Assembly (NCBI RefSeq): GCF_014648895.1
Contig: NZ_BMRZ01000001.1
Coordinates: 186,001 to 250,000, forward strand
Reading direction: 5' to 3'
Source: Streptomyces tanashiensis
GTDB taxonomy: Bacteria > Actinomycetota > Actinomycetes > Streptomycetales > Streptomycetaceae
DNA: 64,000 nucleotides
Position numbers and translations under genes: made by a program. The notes below the pieces were generated by a model. The model did no database searches. It saw nothing but the letters and a program-made list of their open reading frames with translations, and was not told where the DNA came from. Positions 24,918 through 35,794 of this stretch are shown here, piece after piece (position 1 is the stretch's first letter; each line of letters starts with the position of its first letter).

Positions 24918-25556
24918 TCAGCCCTCGCGCACCGCGTACGTCAGGACCTTCTCGCCGAGGAGCTCCTCGATCTCGTCGAGGAGGACGAGGGCCTCGCGGG
25001 AGACGGTGGTCGCCTTGCGTCCGGCGGTCATCTCGCCGGTGATGTAGCCGACGACGGCGCTCTCGATCCAGGCGATCTGGCCGCCGACGAGCAGCGGCAG
25101 CGGGTCGTCGGCGGCCGCGCCGGTCTCCTCGCGCAGGGTGGCGACGACGGCCTCGTGGACCTGGTCGCGCAGGTGGAAGAGGCGGGCCTTGAGCGGGGGC
25201 GCGTGCTCGATGACGTTCATGAAGGCGTCGAAGCCGTCCATGAGTCCGTACGCCGGGGACACGGCCCCGATGTCCTGGCGCAGCTCCCGCAGGACCGCCC
25301 GGGCGGCGGACTCCCCCCGGTCGCGGCCGCGGATCATGCGGGCGAGCCGCTGGGTGACGCCGTCCATCCGGTCGAGGAAGAGGTCCTCCTTGGCCGGGAA
25401 GTAGTTGTAGACGGTGTTGACGGAGACGTCCGCCGCCTCGGCGACGTCCGCGACGGTCACGGCCATGAAGCCGTGCTCCAGGAAGAGCCCGGTCGCGATG
25501 TCCGAGATCCGCTGCTTCGTCTCGCGCTTCTTGCGTTCCCTGAGTCCCTCGGCCAT
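24918..25556 (-). CDS. TetR family transcriptional regulator
   Basis: The 212-residue protein has the TetR N-terminal helix-turn-helix: RKKRETKQRISDIATGLFLE and ADVAEAADVSVNTVYNYFPA-type text within residues 5-60. The remaining helices form the ligand and dimer domain. It is divergent from an ABC exporter operon; a perfect 11-bp inverted repeat lies between, and repression of the exporter with release by an exported compound is the classic arrangement. On the minus strand TAGGAT (25568-25563) ends 6 bases before the ATG, so the mRNA is probably leaderless. The ligand is unknown. Confidence 0.88.
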   Translation of the reverse strand: MAEGLRERKKRETKQRISDIATGLFLEHGFMAVTVADVAEAADVSVNTVYNYFPAKEDLFLDRMDGVTQRLARMIRGRDRGESAARAVLRELRQDIGAVSPAYGLMDGFDAFMNVIEHAPPLKARLFHLRDQVHEAVVATLREETGAAADDPLPLLVGGQIAWIESAVVGYITGEMTAGRKATTVSREALVLLDEIEELLGEKVLTYAVREG

Positions 25557-25608
25557 GGGCTCATCCTAGGCTCCCTGAAACTTCGGCGCCGATGCAGTTT
25601 TGCCATCT

Positions 25609-25639
25609 CTGTAATTTTGGAGGCGTTGCAAAATTACAG
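25609..25639. promoter_or_regulatory. TetR operator between regulator and ABC exporter
   Basis: CTGTAATTTTG-N9-CAAAATTACAG is a perfect 11-bp inverted repeat, conspicuously AT-rich in this genome. It is 53 bp from the tetR start and 23 bp from the exporter start, so one bound repressor could block both promoters. Confidence 0.75.
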
Positions 25640-25661
25640 TGACTCTGTTTTCGTGGTCGCC

Positions 25662-26435
<774 letters not shown>

Positions 26436-26444
26436 GAGACCCCG

Positions 26445-27203
26445 ATGCTGCTCCGCGACACCGCGCTCCTCTTCGGGCGCTACGCCCGCCAGACCCTGCG
26501 CTCCCCGTTCCAGATCTTCTTCGGCGTCCTGATGCCGCTGCTCTACCTGCTCTTCTTCGGGCCGCTGCTCACCGGCCTCCCGCTGGGCCGCGAGGGCGAC
26601 TCCTGGCAGATCCTCGTCCCCGGCCTGCTGCTCCAGCTCGGCCTCTTCGGCGCCTCGTTCGCCGGCTTCTCGATCATCATGGAGAAGGGCTGGGGGGTGT
26701 TCGACCGGATGCGGGTCACCCCGGTGAGCAGGCTCGCCCTGCTGCTCGGCCGGGTCCTGCGGGACGCCGCGCTCTTCGTCTTCCAGGCGGTCCTGCTCGT
26801 CCTGGCGGCGATCCCGATGGGCCTGCGGGCGCCGGTCGTCGGGATCCTCGTCGGCTTCGGCTTCGTCGCGCTGCTCTCCGCCGCGCTCGCCTCGCTCTCG
26901 TACGCGCTGGCCCTGAAGCTGCGCACCCCGCAGGAGTTCGGACCCGCGATCAACACCCTCGCGATGCCGGCGATGCTGCTCTCGGGCCTGATGCTGCCGA
27001 TGGCCCTCGCCCCGGGCTGGCTCGACGTGGTCTCCCACCTCATGCCGTTCCGCTATCTGGTGGACGCGGTCCGGGAGGCGTACATCGGCCACTACACGAC
27101 GCCGACCATGCTGTACGGGGTGCTCGTCGCCCTCGGACTGACGGCGCTCGCCGTGACGGTCGGCACACGCACGTTCCGGAGCGCCGGTGCCTCACTAGGC
27201 TGA
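26445..27203 (+). CDS. ABC-2 type permease (DrrB-like)
   Basis: The 252-residue permease follows the ATPase by 9 bp. It has six hydrophobic segments (FGVLMPLLYLLFFGPLL, ILVPGLLLQLGLFGASFAGF, ALFVFQAVLLVLAAIPMGL, GILVGFGFVALLSAALASL, LAMPAMLLSGLMLPMAL and LYGVLVALGLTALAVTVG). MEKGWGVFDRMRVTPVSR is the conserved ABC-2 cytoplasmic loop. The gene end contains the -10 of the next gene. Together with the ATPase it makes a TetR-controlled exporter; the substrate is unknown. Confidence 0.9.
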   Translation: MLLRDTALLFGRYARQTLRSPFQIFFGVLMPLLYLLFFGPLLTGLPLGREGDSWQILVPGLLLQLGLFGASFAGFSIIMEKGWGVFDRMRVTPVSRLALLLGRVLRDAALFVFQAVLLVLAAIPMGLRAPVVGILVGFGFVALLSAALASLSYALALKLRTPQEFGPAINTLAMPAMLLSGLMLPMALAPGWLDVVSHLMPFRYLVDAVREAYIGHYTTPTMLYGVLVALGLTALAVTVGTRTFRSAGASLG

Positions 27204-27210
27204 TCCCATG
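27196..27210 (+). promoter_or_regulatory. -10 element within the permease stop, leaderless adenosyltransferase
   Basis: TAGGCT (27196-27201) overlaps the end of the permease gene and ends 6 bases before ATG 27208. It would give this metabolic gene its own leaderless transcript independent of the TetR-controlled operon. Confidence 0.4.
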
Positions 27211-27780
27211 GTCAATCTGACGCGCATCTACACCCGTACCGGCGACAAGGGCACCACGGCGCTCGGTGACATGAGCCGGACCGCAAAGACGGATCTGCGG
27301 ATCTCGGCCTACGCCGACGCCAACGAGGCCAACGCCGCCATCGGGACGGCCATCGCCCTGGGCCGGCTCGACGAGGAGCTCGTGAAGGTCCTCACCCGGA
27401 TCCAGAACGACCTCTTCGACGTGGGCGCGGACCTCTGCACGCCGGTGGTGGAGAACCCCGAGTACCCGCCTCTCCGCGTCGAGCAGGGCTACGTCGACAA
27501 GCTGGAGGCCGACTGCGACCGCTTCCTGGAGCAGCTCGACAAGCTGCGCTCCTTCATCCTGCCGGGCGGCACGCCCGGGGCGGCCCTGCTGCACCAGGCG
27601 TGCACGGTGGTCCGGCGGGCGGAGCGCTCCACCTGGGCGGCCCTGGAGGTGCACGGCGAGACGATGAACGCCCTGACCGCCACGTACCTCAACCGGCTAT
27701 CGGACCTGCTCTTCATCCTTGCCAGGACGGCGAACAAGGAGGTCGGGGACGTGCTCTGGGTCCCGGGCGGGGACCGCTGA
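27208..27780 (+). CDS. Cob(I)alamin adenosyltransferase, PduO type
   Basis: The 190-residue protein begins MVNLTRIYTRTGDKGTTALG, the ATP-binding signature of PduO-type corrinoid adenosyltransferases; later RADAN-like SAYADANEANAAIG and RRAERSTW with LNRLSDLLFILAR complete the trimer active site. It makes adenosylcobalamin from cob(I)alamin and ATP. It thus supplies the cofactor for the methylmalonyl-CoA mutase served by MeaB and Mce at the left of the window. No B12 riboswitch is seen upstream. Its last 84 bp overlap the convergent membrane-protein gene. Confidence 0.93.
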   Translation: MVNLTRIYTRTGDKGTTALGDMSRTAKTDLRISAYADANEANAAIGTAIALGRLDEELVKVLTRIQNDLFDVGADLCTPVVENPEYPPLRVEQGYVDKLEADCDRFLEQLDKLRSFILPGGTPGAALLHQACTVVRRAERSTWAALEVHGETMNALTATYLNRLSDLLFILARTANKEVGDVLWVPGGDR

Positions 27781-28332
27781 ACCCGTCCCGGACTTCTGCT
27801 CCGGCTCCTTCTTCTGCCAGACGAGGTAGCTGAGCGCGATCAGACCGTGGATGCCGACGGCCCGCCAGGCGCCGAACATCCAGCTCCGCAGGCCGTCGGT
27901 GTTCCCGTCGTCGCCGACGTACGCCATGGCGAGGAGGAGCAGGGCGGTGGCGACGGCGCCGCCGACCAGCGTGCCGAGCCAGATCGCGCCCTCGTGGCGG
28001 GCGCGCGCCATGCCGTACTTCGGGGGCTTCGGGGGCGGCGGCCCGCCGCCCAGGCGGTGTGCGGCGTGGCCGTCGAGCCACTTCACGGTGCGGTGGCCGT
28101 GCCCGACGGTGTAGCCGATGTAGAGCGCCGCGAGACCGTGCTTCCAGCTGGGGTCGGCGCCGTTCTTGAGGTCGATCGCGGTGACGACGAGCAGCACGAT
28201 CTCCAGGAGCGGCTCGCACAGGAGCAGCGCCATACCCGTCCGGGGCATCTTCAGGAGGTAGCGGGTGGCGAGGCCGGCGGCCAGCAGGACCCAGAAGCCG
28301 ACCTCGCAGAGCACGATCAGCGTGACGATCAC
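27697..28332 (-). CDS. Conserved integral membrane protein, unknown function
   Basis: The start is GTG 28332 (VIVTLIVLCEVGFWVLLAAG), supported by AAAGGGGA 6 bases upstream, giving 211 residues. Four or five hydrophobic stretches are visible (residues 1-20, 30-55, about 75-90, 117-138 and 160-175) with a Pro-rich cytoplasmic loop GGGPPPPKPPKYG. The C-terminal 28 codons run antisense to the end of the adenosyltransferase gene, ending KDEEQVR. I recognise no domain. It is divergent from the chiS gene by about 150 bp. An unusual point is the tail-to-tail overlap, which may be real or reflect loss of an earlier stop. Confidence 0.7.
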   Translation of the reverse strand: MIVTLIVLCEVGFWVLLAAGLATRYLLKMPRTGMALLLCEPLLEIVLLVVTAIDLKNGADPSWKHGLAALYIGYTVGHGHRTVKWLDGHAAHRLGGGPPPPKPPKYGMARARHEGAIWLGTLVGGAVATALLLLAMAYVGDDGNTDGLRSWMFGAWRAVGIHGLIALSYLVWQKKEPEQKSGTGSAVPARDPEHVPDLLVRRPGKDEEQVR

Positions 28333-28478
28333 GGCGTTCCCCTTTCGGTTCCCCTTCAGCGTCCCGTGGGACCGGGCCCCGTTCGTCGTCGCCGTTGACG
28401 AAGTACGACTACATCCTTCGACGGAGGCCGGCGGGCGCGCGGATCGGCCCGGACGAGGAGGTCCGCGCGCGCGGGGGC

Positions 28479-29675
28479 GTGTTGGATGAGTACGTGACAC
28501 TCCCCCGCCCGCACCGCACCGACCTGTTCATCGCCGCCGTCGGCCTCGTCGGCGGCCTCGTCCTCTGGTCGTTCGGGCTGTACGTGACGGGGGACCACGT
28601 CTTCGGACAGCGCTGGGCGACACTGATCCCGCTGGCCGTGATGTCCGGGGCGGAGGCCGTGCGCCGCACCGTCCCCCGGGCCGCGCTGGTCGTCGGCACC
28701 CTCGCGATCGTCGCCGACCAGTTCACCAACGGGAACCTGGCGACGGTCCTGATGTTCACGGACGTGGTCTACGCGGCCGTCGTGTACGGCCCGGCCGCCT
28801 CCGCGCGCCGCATCCCGTACACGACCGGCCTGATCACGGTCGCGGTGACCGCGGTCTTCCTCATCTGGTGGCAGAACGCGTTCGGGCTCCTCATCGGGGT
28901 GCTGACCGGCATGATCTGCTTCCTCCCCGCGATCACCGGCGCCATCGTCCGCAACCACCGCGAGGCGGCGGACGCCGCCCGGCTGCGGGCCGAACAGACC
29001 GCGCTGCTCGCCGAGATGGACCGGGCGCAGGCCGTGGTGGCCGAGCGGGCCCGGATGGCGCGAGAGCTCCACGACATGGTCGCGAACCACCTCTCGGCGA
29101 TCGCGATCCACTCCACGGCCGCGCTCTCCCTCGACGAACCGGCCACCACCCGGCAGGCGCTGACGGTGATCCGGGAGAACAGCGTGGCGGGCCTCGCCGA
29201 GATGCGACGGCTCATCGGCCTGCTGCGGGACAGCAGCGGGGACGCGGAGCCGGGAGCGGTGCCGAGTCTCGACGCGCTGGACGGTCTGCTCGCCCGGGCC
29301 CGTACGAACGGCTCGTCCGGCGGCCTGGAGTTCGTCCTCGAGGACACCCGGCCCGCGGACGGAGCCGCCCTGCCGGCGCCGGTGGAGCTGGCCGCGTACC
29401 GGATCGTGCAGGAGTCGCTGACCAATGCGGTCAAGCACGCCTCCCCCGGTACGGTCACCGTACGGGTCGGCCGCGGCGACGGGGTCCTGACCGTGGCCGT
29501 GGACTCGCCGTGCGGGAAGCGGCCGGGGCCGTCGGCGCCCGGGACGGGTTCGGGTCTGGTGGGGATGCGGGAGCGCGCGGAGCTGCTCGGCGGGGAGTTC
29601 CGCGCGGCGGCCGCGGGAGCGGTCTGGCAGGTGCGGGCGGTGCTGCCCGCGGACGAGAAGGCAGGGAACGCATGA
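28479..29675 (+). CDS. chiS: Sensor histidine kinase, likely ChiS
   Basis: The start is uncertain; GTG 28479 (VLDEYVTLPRPHRTDLFIAA) is chosen, with TTG 28395 and GTG 28494 as alternatives. About 398 residues: four to five membrane helices in residues 15-150, then the HisKA_3 dimer helix MARELHDMVANHLSAIAIHS with the phosphoryl-accepting His, then a HATPase domain (RIVQESLTNAVKHASPG and GTGSGLVGMRERAELLGG). It is co-translated with a NarL-type regulator (ATGA overlap) and lies upstream of a chitinase. That matches the ChiS/ChiR/ChiC arrangement reported for S. coelicolor, where the pair controls chiC. The sensed signal is probably chitin-derived. Confidence 0.82.
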   Translation: MLDEYVTLPRPHRTDLFIAAVGLVGGLVLWSFGLYVTGDHVFGQRWATLIPLAVMSGAEAVRRTVPRAALVVGTLAIVADQFTNGNLATVLMFTDVVYAAVVYGPAASARRIPYTTGLITVAVTAVFLIWWQNAFGLLIGVLTGMICFLPAITGAIVRNHREAADAARLRAEQTALLAEMDRAQAVVAERARMARELHDMVANHLSAIAIHSTAALSLDEPATTRQALTVIRENSVAGLAEMRRLIGLLRDSSGDAEPGAVPSLDALDGLLARARTNGSSGGLEFVLEDTRPADGAALPAPVELAAYRIVQESLTNAVKHASPGTVTVRVGRGDGVLTVAVDSPCGKRPGPSAPGTGSGLVGMRERAELLGGEFRAAAAGAVWQVRAVLPADEKAGNA

Positions 29676-30310
29676 CGATCCGGGTGGTCGTGGCCGAGGA
29701 CCAGTCCGCGGTGCGGGCGGGGCTGGTGCTGATCCTGGGCAGCGCGGCGGACATCGAGGTGGTCGGCGAGGCCGCGGACGGCGAGCGGGCGGTGGAGCTG
29801 GCGCGCGAACTGCGCCCGGATCTGGTCCTGATGGATGTGCAGATGCCCCGGATGGACGGGGTGACGGCCACCCGTCTGGTGGTGTCGGAGGGGCTCGCCG
29901 ATGTGCTCGTCCTGACGACGTTCGACCTGGACGAGTACGTCTTCGGGGCGCTGCGGGCCGGGGCCTCGGGCTTCCTGCTGAAGGACACGGACGCGAAGGA
30001 CCTGATCACGGCGGTCCGGACGGTGGGGCGCGGGGAGGGCCTGATCGCCCCGGCGGTGACGCGGCGGCTGATCGCGGAGTTCGCGGCCCCGAGGCGTCCG
30101 GTGGCGAACTCGGCCGTACTGGACGTGCTGACGCCGCGGGAGCGGGAGGTGCTGTCGGCGCTGGGCCTGGGTCTGTCGAACGCGGAGATCGCGGTACGGC
30201 TGGACATGGCGGAGGCGACGGTGAAGACACACGTCAGCAAGGTGCTCGGGAAGCTGGAGCTGCGCAGCAGGGTCCAAGCGGCCGTGCTGGCACAGGAGTT
30301 GGGGGTTTAG
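29672..30310 (+). CDS. chiR: NarL/FixJ response regulator, likely ChiR
   Basis: The 212-residue protein has a receiver domain (VVVAEDQSAVRAGLV acidic pocket, phospho-Asp in LVLMDVQMPRMDG, Lys in FLLKDTDAK) and a C-terminal LuxR-type helix-turn-helix (LTPREREVLSALGLGLSNAE, with VKTHVSKVLGKL). The ATG overlaps the kinase stop, giving a coupled kinase-regulator pair. Its stop lies 123 bp before the chitinase start, and the chitinase promoter lies in that gap. Known homologues activate the chitinase gene; the binding site here is not defined and may include the direct repeats at 30328-30360. Confidence 0.88.
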   Translation: MTIRVVVAEDQSAVRAGLVLILGSAADIEVVGEAADGERAVELARELRPDLVLMDVQMPRMDGVTATRLVVSEGLADVLVLTTFDLDEYVFGALRAGASGFLLKDTDAKDLITAVRTVGRGEGLIAPAVTRRLIAEFAAPRRPVANSAVLDVLTPREREVLSALGLGLSNAEIAVRLDMAEATVKTHVSKVLGKLELRSRVQAAVLAQELGV

Positions 30311-30327
30311 AAGAACTTTGCCGACGA

Positions 30328-30369
30328 TGGTCTGGACCTCTTGACGATTGGTCCAGACCTTCCTACGCT
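30328..30369 (+). promoter_or_regulatory. chiC promoter with two DasR-type 12-bp repeats
   Basis: TGGTCTGGACCT (30328-30339) and TGGTCCAGACCT (30349-30360) are direct repeats of the chitinase/dre type (consensus near TGGTCTAGACCA). The -35 TTGACG (30341-30346) lies between them and the -10 TACGCT (30364-30369) follows at 17 bases. Binding of DasR at either copy would cover the -35. Confidence 0.8.
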
Positions 30370-30433
30370 CGCGGGGCGCGCGCATCTTCACGGACCACCC
30401 CCACCTTGTCCGTCCGCAACTTGAGGAGCACCG

Positions 30434-32281
30434 TTGAGCACTCAAGCACCGACGCGCAGAACAGGGTTCAGACACCGGACCGCCGCCGGACTGACCGCCC
30501 TGATCCTGCCGCTGGCCGCCATGGTCGGCCTCGCCTCCCCCGCGGAAGCCGCCACCTCGGCCACCGCGACCTACACCAAGACCCAGGACTGGGGCACCGG
30601 CTTCGGCGCCAACTGGACCATCAAGAACACCGGCACCACCACCATCAGCTCCTGGACCGTCGAGTGGGACTACCCCTCCGGCACCGCCGTCACCTCCGCC
30701 TGGGACGCCACCGTCACCAGCTCCGGCACCCACTGGACCGCCAAGAACGTCGGCTGGAACGGCACCCTCGCCCCCGGCGCCTCCGTCTCCTTCGGCTACA
30801 ACGGCGCCGGCTCCGGCGCGCCCACCGGCTGTAAGATCAACGGCGCTCCCTGCGACGGCACCACCCAGCCGGGCGACAACCCGCCCTCGGCCCCCGGCAC
30901 CCCGGTCGCCTCCAACATCACCGACACCTCGGCGAAGCTCACCTGGACCGCGGCCACCGACGACAAGGGCGTCAAGAACTACGACGTCCTGCGCGACGGC
31001 ACGAAGGTGACCACCACCACCGCCCTCACCTTCACGGACAGCGGCCTCACGGCCGGCACCGACTACTCGTACACCGTCGTCGCCCGCGACACGATCGACC
31101 AGACCGGCCCCGCCGCCGGCCCGGTCGCCGTCCGCACCACCGGCGGAGGCGGCGGCCAGCCCCTCCCGAACGCCGTGAAGATGGGCTACTTCACCAACTG
31201 GGGCGTCTACGGGCGCAACTACCACGTGAAGAACATCGTGACCTCGGGCTCCGCGTCCAAGATCACCCACATCAACTACGCCTTCGGCAACGTCACCGGC
31301 GGCAAGTGCACCATCGGTGACGCCTACGCCGACTACGACAAGGCCTACACCGCCGACCAGTCCGTCGACGGCGTCGCCGACACCTGGGACCAGCCGCTGC
31401 GCGGCAACTTCAACCAGCTGCGCAAGCTGAAGAAGGCCTACCCGAACATCAAGATCCTCTGGTCCTTCGGCGGCTGGACCTGGTCCGGCGGCTTCGGCCA
31501 GGCCGTGCAGAACCCGACCGCCTTCGCCCAGTCCTGCTACGACCTGGTCGAGGACCCGCGCTGGGCCGACGTCTTCGACGGCATCGACCTGGACTGGGAG
31601 TACCCCAACGCCTGCGGTCTGTCCTGCGACACCAGCGGCGCGGCCTCCTTCAAGAACATGATGCAGGCCATGCGCGCCAAGTTCGGCGCCAACAACCTGG
31701 TCACCGCGGCCGTCACGGCCGACGCCTCCGCCGGCGGCAAGATCGACGCCGCCGACTACGCGGGCGCCGCGCAGTACATGAACTGGTTCAACGTCATGAC
31801 GTACGACTTCTTCGGCGCCTGGGCGGCGCAGGGCCCGACGGCCCCGCACTCCCCGCTCACCTCGTACGCCGGCATCCCGCAGGCGGGCTTCAACTCCGCC
31901 GAGGCGATCGCCAAGTTCAAGGCGAAGGGCGTCCCCGCCAACAAGCTGCTGCTCGGCATCGGCTTCTACGGACGCGGCTGGACCGGCGTCACCCAGTCCG
32001 CCCCCGGCGGCACGGCGACGGGCCCGGCGGCGGGCACGTACGAGCAGGGCATCGAGGACTACAAGGTCCTCAAGAACAGCTGCCCGGCCAACGGGACGAT
32101 CGCCGGCACCGCGTACGCCCACTGCGGCACCAACTGGTGGAGCTACGACACCCCCGCCACCGTGAACTCGAAGATGAGCTGGGCCAAGAACCAGGGCCTC
32201 GGCGGAGCGTTCTTCTGGGAGTTCAGCGGTGACACCAGCAACGGCGAGCTGGTCGGCGCGATCAACACCGGCCTGAACTAG
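30434..32281 (+). CDS. chiC: Secreted family 18 chitinase with CBM2 and FnIII domains
   Basis: The start is TTG 30434, with GAGGAG at good spacing. The 615-residue precursor has a Sec signal peptide to about residue 39 (LASPAEA), a CBM2 chitin/cellulose-binding module (about 40-140), a fibronectin III domain (150-237), a Gly-rich hinge and a GH18 catalytic barrel (250-615). The catalytic motif DGIDLDWE is at residues 382-389, with Glu389 the acid; the substrate-binding SFGGWTWS lies upstream. It cleaves chitin outside the cell. Regulation by DasR-like repeats and the ChiS/ChiR pair is inferred from position and from known homologues. A long hairpin terminates it. Confidence 0.95.
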   Translation: MSTQAPTRRTGFRHRTAAGLTALILPLAAMVGLASPAEAATSATATYTKTQDWGTGFGANWTIKNTGTTTISSWTVEWDYPSGTAVTSAWDATVTSSGTHWTAKNVGWNGTLAPGASVSFGYNGAGSGAPTGCKINGAPCDGTTQPGDNPPSAPGTPVASNITDTSAKLTWTAATDDKGVKNYDVLRDGTKVTTTTALTFTDSGLTAGTDYSYTVVARDTIDQTGPAAGPVAVRTTGGGGGQPLPNAVKMGYFTNWGVYGRNYHVKNIVTSGSASKITHINYAFGNVTGGKCTIGDAYADYDKAYTADQSVDGVADTWDQPLRGNFNQLRKLKKAYPNIKILWSFGGWTWSGGFGQAVQNPTAFAQSCYDLVEDPRWADVFDGIDLDWEYPNACGLSCDTSGAASFKNMMQAMRAKFGANNLVTAAVTADASAGGKIDAADYAGAAQYMNWFNVMTYDFFGAWAAQGPTAPHSPLTSYAGIPQAGFNSAEAIAKFKAKGVPANKLLLGIGFYGRGWTGVTQSAPGGTATGPAAGTYEQGIEDYKVLKNSCPANGTIAGTAYAHCGTNWWSYDTPATVNSKMSWAKNQGLGGAFFWEFSGDTSNGELVGAINTGLN

Positions 32282-32288
32282 GACACGA

Positions 32289-32329
32289 GAAGAAGCGGGG
32301 ACGGCGCAGCACGCCGTCCCCGCTTCTTC
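32289..32329. terminator. Terminator between chiC and DUF2550 gene
   Basis: An 18-bp perfect stem (GAAGAAGCGGGGACGGCG / CGCCGTCCCCGCTTCTTC) with a CAGCA loop, 5 bp before the end of the convergent DUF2550 gene. Confidence 0.88.
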
Positions 32330-32334
32330 ATGCC

Positions 32335-32781
32335 TCAGGCCACATTCACCCTCTGGCCGGGAGGCGCCGCCTCCAGCCAGGCCATGAAGCCCGTCCGGGC
32401 GTCCTCGCTCATCGCGAGCTCCAGGCGGACGCCCTCGTACATACAGGGCTGGATCACGGCGTCGGAGAGGAGCGCGAGCTCCTCCTCGCCCTCCGGCATC
32501 CGGCGCTCGAGGGCGACGATGGACGCGCGCTCCAGGACACGGCGCGGGCGGGGCGAGTACGAGAAGACACGGAACCAGGCGATCTCGTCACCGCTGTAGC
32601 GGGCGACGCCGTACACCCAGCCCTTGCCGGTCGGATCCGGCTCGTCGGGGATGTTCCAGCGCAGCGAACAGTCGAAGGTGCCGCCGGCGCGCTGGATCAG
32701 TCTCCGGCGCAAGCCGAAGACGAAGAGCCCGATCACCACCAGTGCGACGACCAGGCCGCACACGAGCAGAGCGAGGAACAT
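32335..32781 (-). CDS. DUF2550 membrane-anchored protein
   Basis: ATG 32781 (MFLALLVCGLVVALVVIG) is chosen because AGGAGG lies 9 bases upstream; GTG 32787 would add two residues. The 148-residue protein has one N-terminal membrane helix (residues 2-23), a basic stop-transfer (RRRLIQR) and a soluble domain containing GTFDCSLRWN, GVARYSGDEIAWFRVFSY and SPRPRR. DUF2550 is an actinobacterial family found directly downstream of the ATP synthase genes; its function is unknown. A hairpin separates it from atpC, so it may be transcribed partly by readthrough. Confidence 0.87.
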   Translation of the reverse strand: MFLALLVCGLVVALVVIGLFVFGLRRRLIQRAGGTFDCSLRWNIPDEPDPTGKGWVYGVARYSGDEIAWFRVFSYSPRPRRVLERASIVALERRMPEGEEELALLSDAVIQPCMYEGVRLELAMSEDARTGFMAWLEAAPPGQRVNVA

Positions 32782-32854
32782 CTTCACCGACCTCCTCGCT
32801 GCGTCCCGTAGCCGGCACGGCCGGCAGAACCGAATACAACCTGCATCTGCATCG

Positions 32855-32904
32855 CCTCAGCCGCGACACGGTCCGGAAAATTCCGGATCGTGCCGCGGCT
32901 GAGG
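32855..32904 (-). terminator. Hairpin after atpC
   Basis: CCTCAGCCGCG...GTCCGGAA and TTCCGGA...CGCGGCTGAGG pair over about 22 positions with three mismatches around an AA loop. It marks the end of the ATP synthase operon proper. Confidence 0.75.
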
Positions 32905-32927
32905 GCACTCCTGCTCGGCGCGGTCCG

Positions 32928-33302
32928 CTAGCGGACCGATACCGCGCGCAGCCGGACCTCGGCGCGCCGCTCGGCGGCGGCGTCGGAGTCCGTCTTCGCA
33001 CGCTCCAGCGCGCGCTCGGCGCGCTGGGCGTCGATCTCGTCCGCCAGCTCGCAGATCTCCGCGAGCAGAGACAGCTTGTCGTCGGCGAACGAGATGAATC
33101 CTCCGTGGACGGCGGCGACGACGGTCGCGCCCTCGCTCGTACGGATGGTCACCGGGCCCGACTCCAGCACACCGAGCAGCGGCTGGTGGCCGGGCATGAC
33201 GCCGATGTCGCCGGAGGTGGTACGCGCGATGACCAGGGTGGCCTCGCCGGACCAGACACTCCGGTCCGCGGCGACCAGCTCGACGTGCAGCTCAGCAGCC
33301 AA
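32928..33302 (-). CDS. atpC: ATP synthase epsilon subunit
   Basis: The 124-residue product starts at TTG 33302 with GAGGAG 7 bases upstream. The N-terminal beta-sandwich (MAAELHVELVAADRSVWSGE, GDIGVMPGHQPLLGVLESGP) and the C-terminal helical hairpin (LLAEICELADEIDAQRAERA) are both present. Epsilon sits on the central stalk with gamma and inhibits ATP hydrolysis. It is the last F1 gene of the operon and follows atpD by 112 bp, the second-largest gap among the F1 genes. The weak TTG start may limit its synthesis. Confidence 0.95.
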   Translation of the reverse strand: MAAELHVELVAADRSVWSGEATLVIARTTSGDIGVMPGHQPLLGVLESGPVTIRTSEGATVVAAVHGGFISFADDKLSLLAEICELADEIDAQRAERALERAKTDSDAAAERRAEVRLRAVSVR

Positions 33303-33414
33303 GGGTGGCTCCTCGGGTCACCACCCGGCGGTCGTGCCGGGTGTTGGGGTCAATTCTAGGGGGCGTGGAGAGGGGGACGGGACGGATCCCGTCCCCCTCG
33401 GGCGAGCACGGGGC

Positions 33415-35774
<2,360 letters not shown>

Positions 35775-35794
35775 GAGTCAGGTCCCTTCCGTCG

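Noticed and set aside
27100..27208. B12 riboswitch ahead of the adenosyltransferase
   Set aside because: The start is placed 5 bp after the permease stop; no B12-box or leader space exists.
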